From Bacteroidota bacterium (GTDB lineage: Bacteria > Bacteroidota > Bacteroidia > 2-12-FULL-35-15), in contig CANIQT010000012.1 in assembly GCA_947469885.1 (NCBI GenBank), positions 68,951 through 119,032 of the forward strand: DNA of 50,082 bases, written 5' to 3'. Positions within the stretch are counted from its first letter, which is position 1. Each line of letters opens with the position of its first letter. The notes beneath the pieces were generated by a model. It was given only the letters and a program-made list of their open reading frames with translations. It ran no database searches and was not told the DNA's origin. The position numbers were made by a program, and so were the translations under genes. This document shows positions 41,809 through 50,082 of the stretch, piece by piece.

Positions 41809-44280
41809 TTAAAATTTAAAATTCCAAGTTATTGACGGCACAAACCCAAATAGATAAACCCCTTTTGCTTTTATCTGTAACGAACCATCGTAAGCACTGC
41901 CTGTGTTTGCAAAATACATGATGTAATAATTATGTCGGTTATAAGCATTATAAATACTAAGGTTCCAGCTCGACTCATAATCTTTTGCCCAATTTCTCGG
42001 AACTTTTATGGTAGCAATATCTTTTCCTTTGCGCTCGTAACGTTTGGTTACTCGTGCCTTTTTGCGCAACCAATGTTTTTCTTTATCAGGAGTAAACGTG
42101 GTAGAAAAATCTAAGCGATGATATGCCGGCATCCGGAACGAATTTTTATCACCATACTCTGTCACAAAAGCTCCATCAATAAAATAATACGAAACAGGAA
42201 GCGTAATAGCATTACCGGTACCATACACCCACACAGCCGAGAACGTCCATTTTTTACTCAAATCATAACTCAACACAATAGATACATCATGTCTTCTGTC
42301 GTATTTTGCATAAAATGTTTTCCCCATGTTAAGGTCCGGAAAGGTTCGTTTGGTGTAGGATAGCGTATAGCCCACCCAACCATTAAATTTGCCCAGCCGT
42401 TTTTTAATAAAAAATTCTGCTCCGTATGCTTGTCCTTTTCCGAACACAAACTGATTGTCCGAATTGTCGTTAACGCCTGCTCCGGGTAGTGAGCCGTCTT
42501 TGTATTCAATCTGATTTTTCAAATCTTTGTAATACAACTCCACCGATGTTTCAAACATATTGTCATGAAAATTTCGGAAATACCCCAACGAATATTGTGT
42601 TCCTTTTTGAGGTTGCACCAGCTCTGAGCAAGGCACCCAAGTATCGGTTGGCAATGTTAAAGACGATAACGATGCAAGGTGAATGTACTGCAAATTGTAA
42701 GTATAAGATGCTTTGATGGATGATTTAGAGCCTACCTGAAACCGTACATTCACACGTGGTTCCAAGCCTCCATAATCAGCCACTTTTTGATTAGAGCTAT
42801 AATGTATAACCCCCGAAGTCTGCCCTGTTATAGGGTCTTTCTGATAACGGTCAAACGGACCAATCTGCATAAAATACGAATAGCGTAGTCCGGCATTGAT
42901 TTTTATTTTTTCTGTTAAATCAAAATCATCCGACAGATAAACCGCCATTTCGTGGGCTTTGTCTTTTTTTACAGCACCAAAATCAAATTCTGTTTCCCCC
43001 GATTTTGCAGATACCGAAGTAGGCGTAAACGTATGAAAAATATAATTCACTCCAAATTTAACCTGGTGACGAATGGTTGGATAATACCCAAAATCTACTT
43101 TAGCATTCCAATCTCTGATACCCGAAAACAATTTAAACTCAAACCCACTTTGCTGAGCAGCAAACGAAAATTTGTAATCACTAAAAATGGCAGACACATT
43201 CATAAACAATTTAGGACCGAACAAGTGATTCCAACGCACTACACCTGTTCCGTTTCCCCACGTAATGCCCAATTTAAAACCTGCAGCATCATCATTGAAC
43301 GACATCACATCCCTCCCAAAATAACCACTAATAAAAATCCGGTCTTTATCCGACAAACGATAATTTACTTTCGCATTCACATCGTAAAAATAAACTCCTG
43401 AATTTTTTTGAGTAGTCCCCGGTTTTGCCGAAAGATTAACCAACGCATCAGCATACGTTCTGCGGGCCGAAACAATAAACGATGCCTTATCTTTTTTAAT
43501 AGGACCCTGAACAGTAAACCGCGAAGAAATAAGCCCAATGCCCCCTTCCGCATGATACGATTTGTTGTTTCCCTCTTTCATACTAATGTCCAGCACCGAA
43601 GCCAATCGCCCTCCATACTGTGCAGGCATACCGCCTTTTATCAAATTCACACTACTAATCGCATCCCCATTAAAAACCGAAAAGAATCCTAATAAATGCG
43701 AAGCATTATACACCACCGCCTCATCCAGCAAAATCAAATTCTGGTCAGGACCACCGCCACGCACATAAAACCCCGCATTTCCATCTCCTGCCGATTTTAC
43801 TCCCGGCAACAATTGTATCGTTTTCAAAATATCAACCTCTCCCATAAAAGCCGGAATCTTCTTTATTTCCGCCATGTCCAGCTTCACCGTTCCCACATTT
43901 GTACTCGAAACATTTTTATCCGACCGCTCCGAACTCACCTCCACCTCCTTCACATTAATGGCTACAGGCTTCAAATCCACGTTAATTCTAAGGTCTTTGT
44001 CCAACACAACATCCTGCTCAAAATTCTCATACCCTACATAAGATACTATCAAATGATACGTCCCCTTTTCCACCGTCACCGAATAAAAACCATACACATT
44101 CGTGTTCCCTCCCTTCTGCAACTCCTTCAAATAAACAGTTGCACCAATGCTATACTCCCCATTGCTCGCATCTTTCACATAACCACTAATAGTAAATTTT
44201 TGTTTTTCTTGAGCCAAAATAAAAGAAGTCGTACCGAAGAAAAAAAGGAAGGAAATAAAAATTATTTTTACTGATTTCAT
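41809..44280 (-). CDS. TonB-dependent outer-membrane receptor with carboxypeptidase-regulatory N-domain
   Basis: An 823-residue receptor importing an unknown ligand with TonB energy. ATG 44280 (MKSVKIIFISFLFFFGTTSF, signal peptide) is chosen over a TTG at 44295. Residues ~28-110 are a CarboxypepD_reg domain (FTISGYVKDASNGEYSIGAT, YHLIVSYVGYENFEQDVVL). The plug (~125-230) shows GEVDILKTIQLLPGVKS, FYVRGGGPDQNLILLDEAVV and INLIKGG-like VNLIKGGMPAQYGGRLASVL. The barrel ends GFVPSITWNFKF with terminal Phe. With the DUF4249 gene it makes a two-gene uptake operon; it differs from SusCD pairs. Confidence 0.93.
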   Translation of the reverse strand: MKSVKIIFISFLFFFGTTSFILAQEKQKFTISGYVKDASNGEYSIGATVYLKELQKGGNTNVYGFYSVTVEKGTYHLIVSYVGYENFEQDVVLDKDLRINVDLKPVAINVKEVEVSSERSDKNVSSTNVGTVKLDMAEIKKIPAFMGEVDILKTIQLLPGVKSAGDGNAGFYVRGGGPDQNLILLDEAVVYNASHLLGFFSVFNGDAISSVNLIKGGMPAQYGGRLASVLDISMKEGNNKSYHAEGGIGLISSRFTVQGPIKKDKASFIVSARRTYADALVNLSAKPGTTQKNSGVYFYDVNAKVNYRLSDKDRIFISGYFGRDVMSFNDDAAGFKLGITWGNGTGVVRWNHLFGPKLFMNVSAIFSDYKFSFAAQQSGFEFKLFSGIRDWNAKVDFGYYPTIRHQVKFGVNYIFHTFTPTSVSAKSGETEFDFGAVKKDKAHEMAVYLSDDFDLTEKIKINAGLRYSYFMQIGPFDRYQKDPITGQTSGVIHYSSNQKVADYGGLEPRVNVRFQVGSKSSIKASYTYNLQYIHLASLSSLTLPTDTWVPCSELVQPQKGTQYSLGYFRNFHDNMFETSVELYYKDLKNQIEYKDGSLPGAGVNDNSDNQFVFGKGQAYGAEFFIKKRLGKFNGWVGYTLSYTKRTFPDLNMGKTFYAKYDRRHDVSIVLSYDLSKKWTFSAVWVYGTGNAITLPVSYYFIDGAFVTEYGDKNSFRMPAYHRLDFSTTFTPDKEKHWLRKKARVTKRYERKGKDIATIKVPRNWAKDYESSWNLSIYNAYNRHNYYIMYFANTGSAYDGSLQIKAKGVYLFGFVPSITWNFKF

Positions 44281-44323
44281 ATATTGGGTAAGCAAATTAA
44301 ATGTGTTTTTAAAATTGCGGGTG

Positions 44324-44331
44324 CAAATATA
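44324..44331 (-). promoter_or_regulatory. -7 element TATATTTG of the TonB receptor operon
   Basis: TATATTTG on the minus strand fits the consensus; 43 nt from ATG 44280, leader about 40 nt. Confidence 0.55.
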
Positions 44332-44413
44332 GTCATTACTTCAATCGTTTATTAAGCATTAAAACGCAACCATCAATTCCTAATTCCTAATACCTAATTC
44401 CTAATTATTATTT

Positions 44414-44668
44414 GGGCAGACATCTTTCCGCTTCGTATTTAAATGCCTTCCCGCCCTCACGCGGTATCTTTTTTTTTAAAACATTTTTTCCCTGCGGGGC
44501 AATGGACATAAAAAAGGATACTTCGCGCGGGTCGGGTGCAGTTTGCTAACTCCTCTCTTCGTATTTACGTTTATCTAAACACTCAAAAAAAAATCCCGCC
44601 CTTTTCCAAGAGCAGGATTGTTTGTGCGTCAGCAATTCCCCTCTCGAGAGGGGGTAGGGGGTGTGTCA
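44414..44668 (-). repeat. ~260-bp intergenic repeat element, copy 2
   Basis: Inverted copy of 30112-30376. Read on the minus strand it has the palindrome CCCCCTCTCGAGAGGGG, AATTGCTGACGCACAAA, a hairpin (CCTGCTC/GGGCGGG) with a T-tract, GTTTAGATAAACGTAAATAC, GCAAACTGCACCCGA, a different centre (CCCCGCAGGG) and the shared end GGGAAGGCATTTAAATACGA, AGCGGAAAGATGTCTGCCC. It lies upstream of the TonB receptor operon. The whole span 44332-45428 has no convincing gene, only repeats. Confidence 0.85.
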
Positions 44669-44736
44669 ATAGTTCATTTATTCTCAAACCCTCACCTCAA
44701 CAATTTTTTTTGCCGTATACAAAATTTCCCCCCGCA

Positions 44737-44783
44737 GTCGCGAGTGTCCCACTCGCGACAATTATTCAGTGGCGTCCCGCCAC
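44737..44783 (+). repeat. Pair of short palindromes GTCGCGAGTG.../GTGGCG...
   Basis: GTCGCGAGTGtccCACTCGCGAC (44737-44759) is a 10-bp stem with a 3-nt loop; GTGGCGtccCGCCAC (44769-44783) is a 6-bp stem with the same TCC loop. The pair looks like one dispersed repeat family made of two hairpins. Confidence 0.75.
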
Positions 44784-45018
44784 CATTCACACAATTTAAT
44801 CAAATTATTCATTAAACCCATCATAATTTGACATCATCAAAAAATCATATCCCCAATCAAAATCCTTTTTTATCCTAAACAATCCATTCAATCCGCGTTC
44901 CCATCTTCCCACATCCTTCCCCGTCAAAATAATGCTAAAGTAACTTGCTTCCTTCCCTTCAATTTCCCCCAAAACATCATAACACATTACAATTCAGTGA
45001 TATAATACACATTTACCC

Positions 45019-45231
45019 CATATTTCGGACAAAGTTGAACGGCATATCGGACACAGTTAGACGACATATCCGACATAGTTGGGCGGCATATCCGACATAG
45101 TTGGGCGACATATCCGACATAGTTGGGCGGCATATCCGACATAGTTGGGCGGCATACACTATATAGTTGGGCGACATATCGGACATAGTTAGGTGGCATA
45201 CAGGATGAAGTTAGGGGACATACCTACCGAA
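45019..45231 (+). repeat. Intergenic tandem array E, period 22 bp, about nine units
   Basis: Units of type CATATCCGACATAGTTGGGC plus two bases (GG or GA), period 22 bp from about 45043 on; the first unit is two bases longer. This is the most uniform of the five arrays. It is followed by an empty stretch and the ABC-F promoter. Confidence 0.88.
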
Positions 45232-45304
45232 GTTTCACGCCATTGTTTGCAGTTAATATTGCGGCAGTCATTTTAGCCATTCTTGGTATTTCCACCAACA
45301 ACCT

Positions 45305-45328
45305 GTCATCCTGAGCCTGTCGAAGGAA
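45305..45328 (+). repeat. Dispersed repeat with CTGAGCCTGTCGAAG core
   Basis: TGTCATCCTGAGCCTGTCGA is a widespread intergenic repeat motif in bacteria. Its core CTGAGCCTGTCGAAG recurs in opposite orientation at 30276-30290, inside the variable centre of the 260-bp element. Confidence 0.6.
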
Positions 45329-45332
45329 ATGA

Positions 45333-47063
<1,731 letters not shown>

Positions 47064-47077
47064 CTCATTACACAACT

Positions 47078-47110
47078 ACCCCTGTCAGGGTTCAGAACCC
47101 TGAAAGGGGT
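47078..47110 (+). repeat. Double-palindrome repeat ACCCCTGTCAGGGTT..., second copy
   Basis: ACCCCTGTCAGGGTT, CAG, AACCCTGAAAGGGGT: the same family as 11001-11032. A further half element ACCCTGGCAGGGA follows at 47128-47140. Located between the ABC-F gene and the histidine kinase gene. Confidence 0.8.
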
Positions 47111-47169
47111 AATACATAACTCAACTTACCCTGGCAGGGATAGCTCGTAAAATAAGTACCTTTTCAAAA

Positions 47170-48783
47170 ATGAAAAAAAGCAACGTAAGAGTAATTACTA
47201 TTTTAGCAAGTGTGGCATTAATCGGATTAATTGCCATACAAAGCTATTGGGTAAGTAATGCCATTACAATAAGCAAAGAACGCTTTGACGAAAATGTAAG
47301 TTCTGCGCTCAACAATGTGGTGGTTCGATTAGAAAAAAAATTAACTGCTGCTAATCTCACAAAGAAATTTAATTTCCGCAAACAAGGTATCCGTTGGTTC
47401 ACTCCACCCGATTCGCTTAAAAAAAATTCGAAACTATTGAGACGTAACTCTGGCGACAAGAGGATGTACGGTATGCAAAAAGACCGAGTGAATGTAAAAA
47501 TATATGAAGAATACGAAGCCGATAGCAGCGGATTTCCGGTCAAAAAAACAAGATTCAAAAGTTATTCCAGCGATTCCATTTCACGTAATCTCGATTCGCG
47601 GGTTGATAATGACGGACCGCTTTATATACCACAATTAGATTCAGGAGAGTTTCGCAACAAGTGGTTTGCCCATAAAAAAGAAATGGTAAACGATATTTTT
47701 GATGAACTCGTGAGTGTCAATATTTACAACGATAACAACCGAAAATTAGATACACTGTTGTTAGATTCTGTGATTCGGGTAGAGCTGTTGGAAAAAGGAA
47801 TTTCAGCAAATTACATTTATGGTGTTACTCCCTTAAAAGAAGCCCCTGCCGATTCAATCCAGATAAGCGACAATCAAAAAAAATTATTTGCTTCCGATTA
47901 TAAAATAAACCTTTCGCCCGACAATATTTTTATCAAGCCACAATACCTTTCGCTTTATTTCCCGAATCAAAACAAATACATTCTCAGTTCCATGTGGTTT
48001 ATGCTGCTGGTGTCCATCATGTTTATGATAATACTTGTGTTTTCGTTTTATTACACCATCTCTACTATTTTTAAACAAAAAAAATTGTCGGAAATAAAAA
48101 ATGATTTTATTAGCAACATGACCCACGAATTTAAAACACCTATCTCAACCATATCACTAGCCTGCGAAGTGCTGAGTGATAATTCCATTGAAAAAACAAA
48201 AGAAAAAACCGGCAATTATGTGAAGATGATAAGCGATGAAAACAAGCGGTTGAGCCTGCTGGTAGAAAATATTTTGCAAACTGCTATATTAGATAAAGGG
48301 CAATTCAAATTAAAAGTTCAAAGCACCGACATACATGCAGTGATAGAACAAACGATTGAAAATATTAAGTTGCAAGTAGAAAATAAGCAAGGCGAAATAA
48401 CCACCTCATTGAATGCCGAAAAACACATTATTAATGTGGATAGGATTCATATCACCAATATTATTTTCAACCTGATTGATAATGCCCTAAAATATTCAAC
48501 CACCCAACCAGTGATTAAAATATTAACAAAAAGCAATAAAAACGGAATTTATATATTTGTGAAAGATAACGGAATGGGCATAAGCAAAGAAAATCAGCAG
48601 CGCGTGTTCGACACCATGTATAGGGTGCATACAGGCAATGTTCACAATGTAAAAGGGTTCGGATTGGGGTTGAGTTATGTGAAAGCCGTGGTTGAAAAAC
48701 ATGGGGGATTAATAAAAGTAGAAAGTGAATTGAACAAAGGGAGTACTTTCATCGTATATTTGCCAACAAATCCAATTGTATAA
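47170..48783 (+). CDS. Membrane sensor histidine kinase
   Basis: A 537-residue two-component sensor. TM1 is at about 8-30 (VITILASVALIGLIAIQSYW), a periplasmic domain of ~240 residues follows, and TM2 at about 272-297 (MWFMLLVSIMFMIILVFSFY). The HisKA H-box is DFISNMTHEFKTPISTISLA (phospho-acceptor His ~318), the HATPase domain has FNLIDNALKYS (N box), VKDNGMGISKENQQRVFDTM (G1/F) and GFGLGLSYVKAVVEKHGG (G2). No HAMP is evident. The signal is unknown. The response regulator gene follows after 19 bp, so the two form an operon. Confidence 0.94.
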   Translation: MKKSNVRVITILASVALIGLIAIQSYWVSNAITISKERFDENVSSALNNVVVRLEKKLTAANLTKKFNFRKQGIRWFTPPDSLKKNSKLLRRNSGDKRMYGMQKDRVNVKIYEEYEADSSGFPVKKTRFKSYSSDSISRNLDSRVDNDGPLYIPQLDSGEFRNKWFAHKKEMVNDIFDELVSVNIYNDNNRKLDTLLLDSVIRVELLEKGISANYIYGVTPLKEAPADSIQISDNQKKLFASDYKINLSPDNIFIKPQYLSLYFPNQNKYILSSMWFMLLVSIMFMIILVFSFYYTISTIFKQKKLSEIKNDFISNMTHEFKTPISTISLACEVLSDNSIEKTKEKTGNYVKMISDENKRLSLLVENILQTAILDKGQFKLKVQSTDIHAVIEQTIENIKLQVENKQGEITTSLNAEKHIINVDRIHITNIIFNLIDNALKYSTTQPVIKILTKSNKNGIYIFVKDNGMGISKENQQRVFDTMYRVHTGNVHNVKGFGLGLSYVKAVVEKHGGLIKVESELNKGSTFIVYLPTNPIV

Positions 48784-48802
48784 TTAATTTAAATAAAACA
48801 AT

Positions 48803-49504
48803 ATGACAACAGAAAAAGTAAGAATTTTATTAGCCGAAGATGATACAAATCTTGGGGGCATAGTGAAAGAATTTCTTGAAGCAAAAGGATATACAGTTAC
48901 ATGGACCAAAAATGGAGCTGAAGCGTACGATGTGTTTGCGAAAGGAAAATTTGCCATTTGTTTGCTCGATGTAATGATGCCGATTAAGGATGGTTTCACA
49001 TTAGCAAAAGATATAAGAGTGATTGAAAACGATATTCCCATTGTGTTTCTTACTGCAAAATCAATGAAAGAAGATGCCATTGAAGGCTTTAATGCAGGGG
49101 CGGATGATTATATCACAAAGCCGTTCAGTAGCGAGGAATTGTTGCTTCGTATCAAAGCCATTTTGCGCAGAACAGATAATAAAATGGTGAAAAATACCGA
49201 CCAAAAAGAATTTGAAATCGGAAAATTTAAATTTGATTACCCACGCCAAATATTGGAAATAAAAGGCATTCAACAAAAATTAACTACCAAAGAAGCGGAG
49301 CTTTTAAAATTACTTTGCCTTAACAGAGAAACATTTTTGGACCGAAATTTTGCACTTAAAACCATCTGGAGTGATGATAATTATTTTAATGGAAGAAGTA
49401 TGGATGTGTACATTGCCAAACTTCGCAAGTATTTAAAAGCAGACGATTCTATTGAACTGATAAATATTCATGGCAAAGGGTTTAAGATTTTAAACAAGAA
49501 ATGA
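48803..49504 (+). CDS. OmpR/PhoB-family response regulator
   Basis: A 233-residue regulator: receiver domain (~6-122) with acidic pocket EDD (12-14), phospho-acceptor Asp56 in CLLDVMMPIKDG, Thr84 and Lys106 (ITKPFSSEELLLRI). The C-terminal winged helix (~140-230) has LTTKEAELLKLLCLNRETFL, SMDVYIAKLRKYLK and the wing INIHGKGFKIL. Cognate to the kinase just upstream. Targets unknown. Confidence 0.95.
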   Translation: MTTEKVRILLAEDDTNLGGIVKEFLEAKGYTVTWTKNGAEAYDVFAKGKFAICLLDVMMPIKDGFTLAKDIRVIENDIPIVFLTAKSMKEDAIEGFNAGADDYITKPFSSEELLLRIKAILRRTDNKMVKNTDQKEFEIGKFKFDYPRQILEIKGIQQKLTTKEAELLKLLCLNRETFLDRNFALKTIWSDDNYFNGRSMDVYIAKLRKYLKADDSIELINIHGKGFKILNKK

Positions 49505-49550
49505 TTTTATATTTAGGATTGTTGTAATCCTAAATCCTAAATCATCAAAT

Positions 49551-49588
49551 GGCATCGTAGTTCAATGGATAGAATAGAAGTTTCCTAA
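49551..49588 (+). tRNA. 5' half of a tRNA-Arg(CCT) gene (disrupted)
   Basis: GGCATCGTAGTTCAATGGAT then AGAATAGAAGTTTCCTAA reproduce a tRNA-Arg from the acceptor stem through the D arm (GTTC/GAAT) to an anticodon loop TTCCTAA with anticodon CCT. The 5' anticodon stem is GAAGT, so the gene should continue ACTTC, but AAATTTTTTC follows. T arm and 3' acceptor are absent. The break falls in the anticodon loop, a common target of tyrosine integrases. Confidence 0.75.
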
Positions 49589-49617
49589 AAATTTTTTCAA
49601 TTTTGTCGCCAAGAGAG

Positions 49618-49671
49618 AAATCTCTAACCCCTTCTAAAATCAGCACTCTGATTAGAACAGGTTGGAGATTT
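49618..49671 (+). repeat. Long nested hairpin beside the tRNA half
   Basis: AAATCTCTAACC (49618-49629) pairs with GGTTGGAGATTT (49660-49671) with one mismatch; inside, ATCAG/CTGAT forms a second stem around CACT. A short T-run follows (TTTT). It could be a terminator or part of the attachment region of the integrated element. Confidence 0.65.
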
Positions 49672-49755
49672 TTAGTTTGTATCTCTAATAGTTACAAATG
49701 AATCTCACAAATACCTCACAAATTTGTAGCGTATAAAAATTTAAAAAATAAATCA

Positions 49756-49935
49756 ATGAGACACTCAGTAAAATTGGATTGCAAAACGCATCACATCAGT
49801 AAAGACGGAACATTTCCTATCCTCCTTCGTCTAACCTTAAATGGAGAACAGGATTATATTAATATCGGTAAACGAATTAATAAAAATGAATACGACAAAC
49901 TAATTGACAAAGAAAAAAAGTGGAAGGGTAGTAAC
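49756..49935 (+). pseudogene. N-terminal fragment of a tyrosine recombinase (integrase)
   Basis: MRHSVKLDCKTHHISKDGTF, PILLRLTLNGEQDYINIGKR, INKNEYDKLIDKEKKWKG is the Arm-type DNA-binding N-terminus of Bacteroidota tyrosine recombinases. Only about 60 residues remain; the expected ~400-residue catalytic part is absent, and the frame ends at 49956 in sequence that looks like an insertion sequence end. Placed 167 bp after the tRNA half, as expected for an integrase at an att site. The remainder may resume beyond the window. Confidence 0.6.
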
Positions 49936-50082
49936 TGGATATTTCGGTGTAATTGAGCACCCCATTTCGGAGTAAATTGAGCAGTGGAAGTTAACATCTA
50001 AATTAGATACGATAATTGTTTGCAAAATTAGTTTAATTATTATTTGTTTCTGTATTTATTTTAACAATTGTTGTTTTTTTTC
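49936..50082. mobile_element. Probable left end of an IS21-type insertion sequence
   Basis: TGGATATTTCGGTGTAATTG and AGCACC are followed by a second near copy, ATTTCGGAGTAAATTGAGCA (49964-49984). Repeated ends with TTGAGCA and a TG start are typical of IS21-family elements in Bacteroidota as I recall them. No transposase start is visible before the window ends; the last 100 bp are AT-rich and non-coding. Confidence 0.45.

Noticed and set aside
43408..44274. Long plus-strand frames opposite the TonB receptor gene
   Set aside because: Antisense shadows of a gene with clear plug and barrel motifs; Arg/His/Pro-rich composition is typical of reverse-strand readings.
44805..44987. 60-aa minus-strand reading frame between repeat elements
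   Set aside because: No recognisable motif and no promoter; it lies among intergenic repeats. It could be a remnant but cannot be supported.
45019..45231. Possible CRISPR array
   Set aside because: The repeats are contiguous with no spacers, the unit is 22 bp, and no cas gene is in the window. The other four arrays fail for the same reason.

Overview
The window comes from a chromosome of the phylum Bacteroidota, AT-rich and probably an uncultured or environmental lineage. Several things point there: secreted proteins with type IX secretion (T9SS) C-terminal sorting domains, a gliding-motility-type C-terminal domain, a TonB-dependent receptor paired with a DUF4249 lipoprotein, starts without Shine-Dalgarno sequences, and repeated upstream elements matching the Bacteroidota -7 consensus TAnnTTTG. 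Genus cannot be assigned from the sequence alone.

Layout. 1-11.4 kb holds mostly housekeeping genes: the tail of a lipoprotein, a fused 2-oxoacid dehydrogenase E1, a DUF559 nuclease enclosed by palindromic repeats, MurQ, two uncharacterised proteins, a large secreted protein with a probable carbohydrate-binding tail, a SAM hydrolase/monooxygenase pair, PhoH, PurC and a Rieske ferredoxin. 11.5-17.6 kb has two T9SS cargo proteins (a haem c-copper monooxygenase-like fusion and a PHB-depolymerase-type esterase), MiaE, an RluB-type pseudouridine synthase and a small basic secreted protein next to a decayed T9SS domain. 17.7-24.8 kb has a 1.2-kresidue outer-membrane protein, ExoIII, dCMP deaminase, MutY, and an XRE regulator with an unknown partner. 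24.8-30.4 kb is accessory: a 21-bp tandem array, a nested inverted-repeat element, a truncated surface-protein tail, a seven-repeat T9SS protein, a broken GH16 glucanase gene and an S74-chaperone T9SS protein. 30.4-45 kb mixes a lipoprotein, a MATE pump, a T9SS type B adhesin-like protein, RecG, cold-shock protein, a MORN-type protein, TrxB, and the DUF4249/TonB receptor pair. 45-50 kb has an ABC-F ATPase, a histidine kinase/response regulator pair and then the edge of an integrated element: the 5' half of a tRNA-Arg gene, the start of a tyrosine integrase, and what looks like an IS21-type end cutting that integrase.

The most striking non-coding content is repeats. Five intergenic loci each carry their own tandem array with a period of 21 bp (four loci) or 22 bp (one), with unrelated unit sequences. 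Short palindromes of the CCCCTCTTGAGAGGGG type occur several times. Two of them, in opposite orientation, bound the DUF559 gene so tightly that the gene reads through one as its C-terminus (HTPNPSQEGN). The same palindrome starts a ~260-bp non-coding element present twice in inverted orientation. The best candidate for an undescribed system is the DUF559 nuclease together with these palindromes, resembling in organisation the REP/RAYT systems of Proteobacteria. The second is the family of period-21 arrays. Both are inferences from organisation only.
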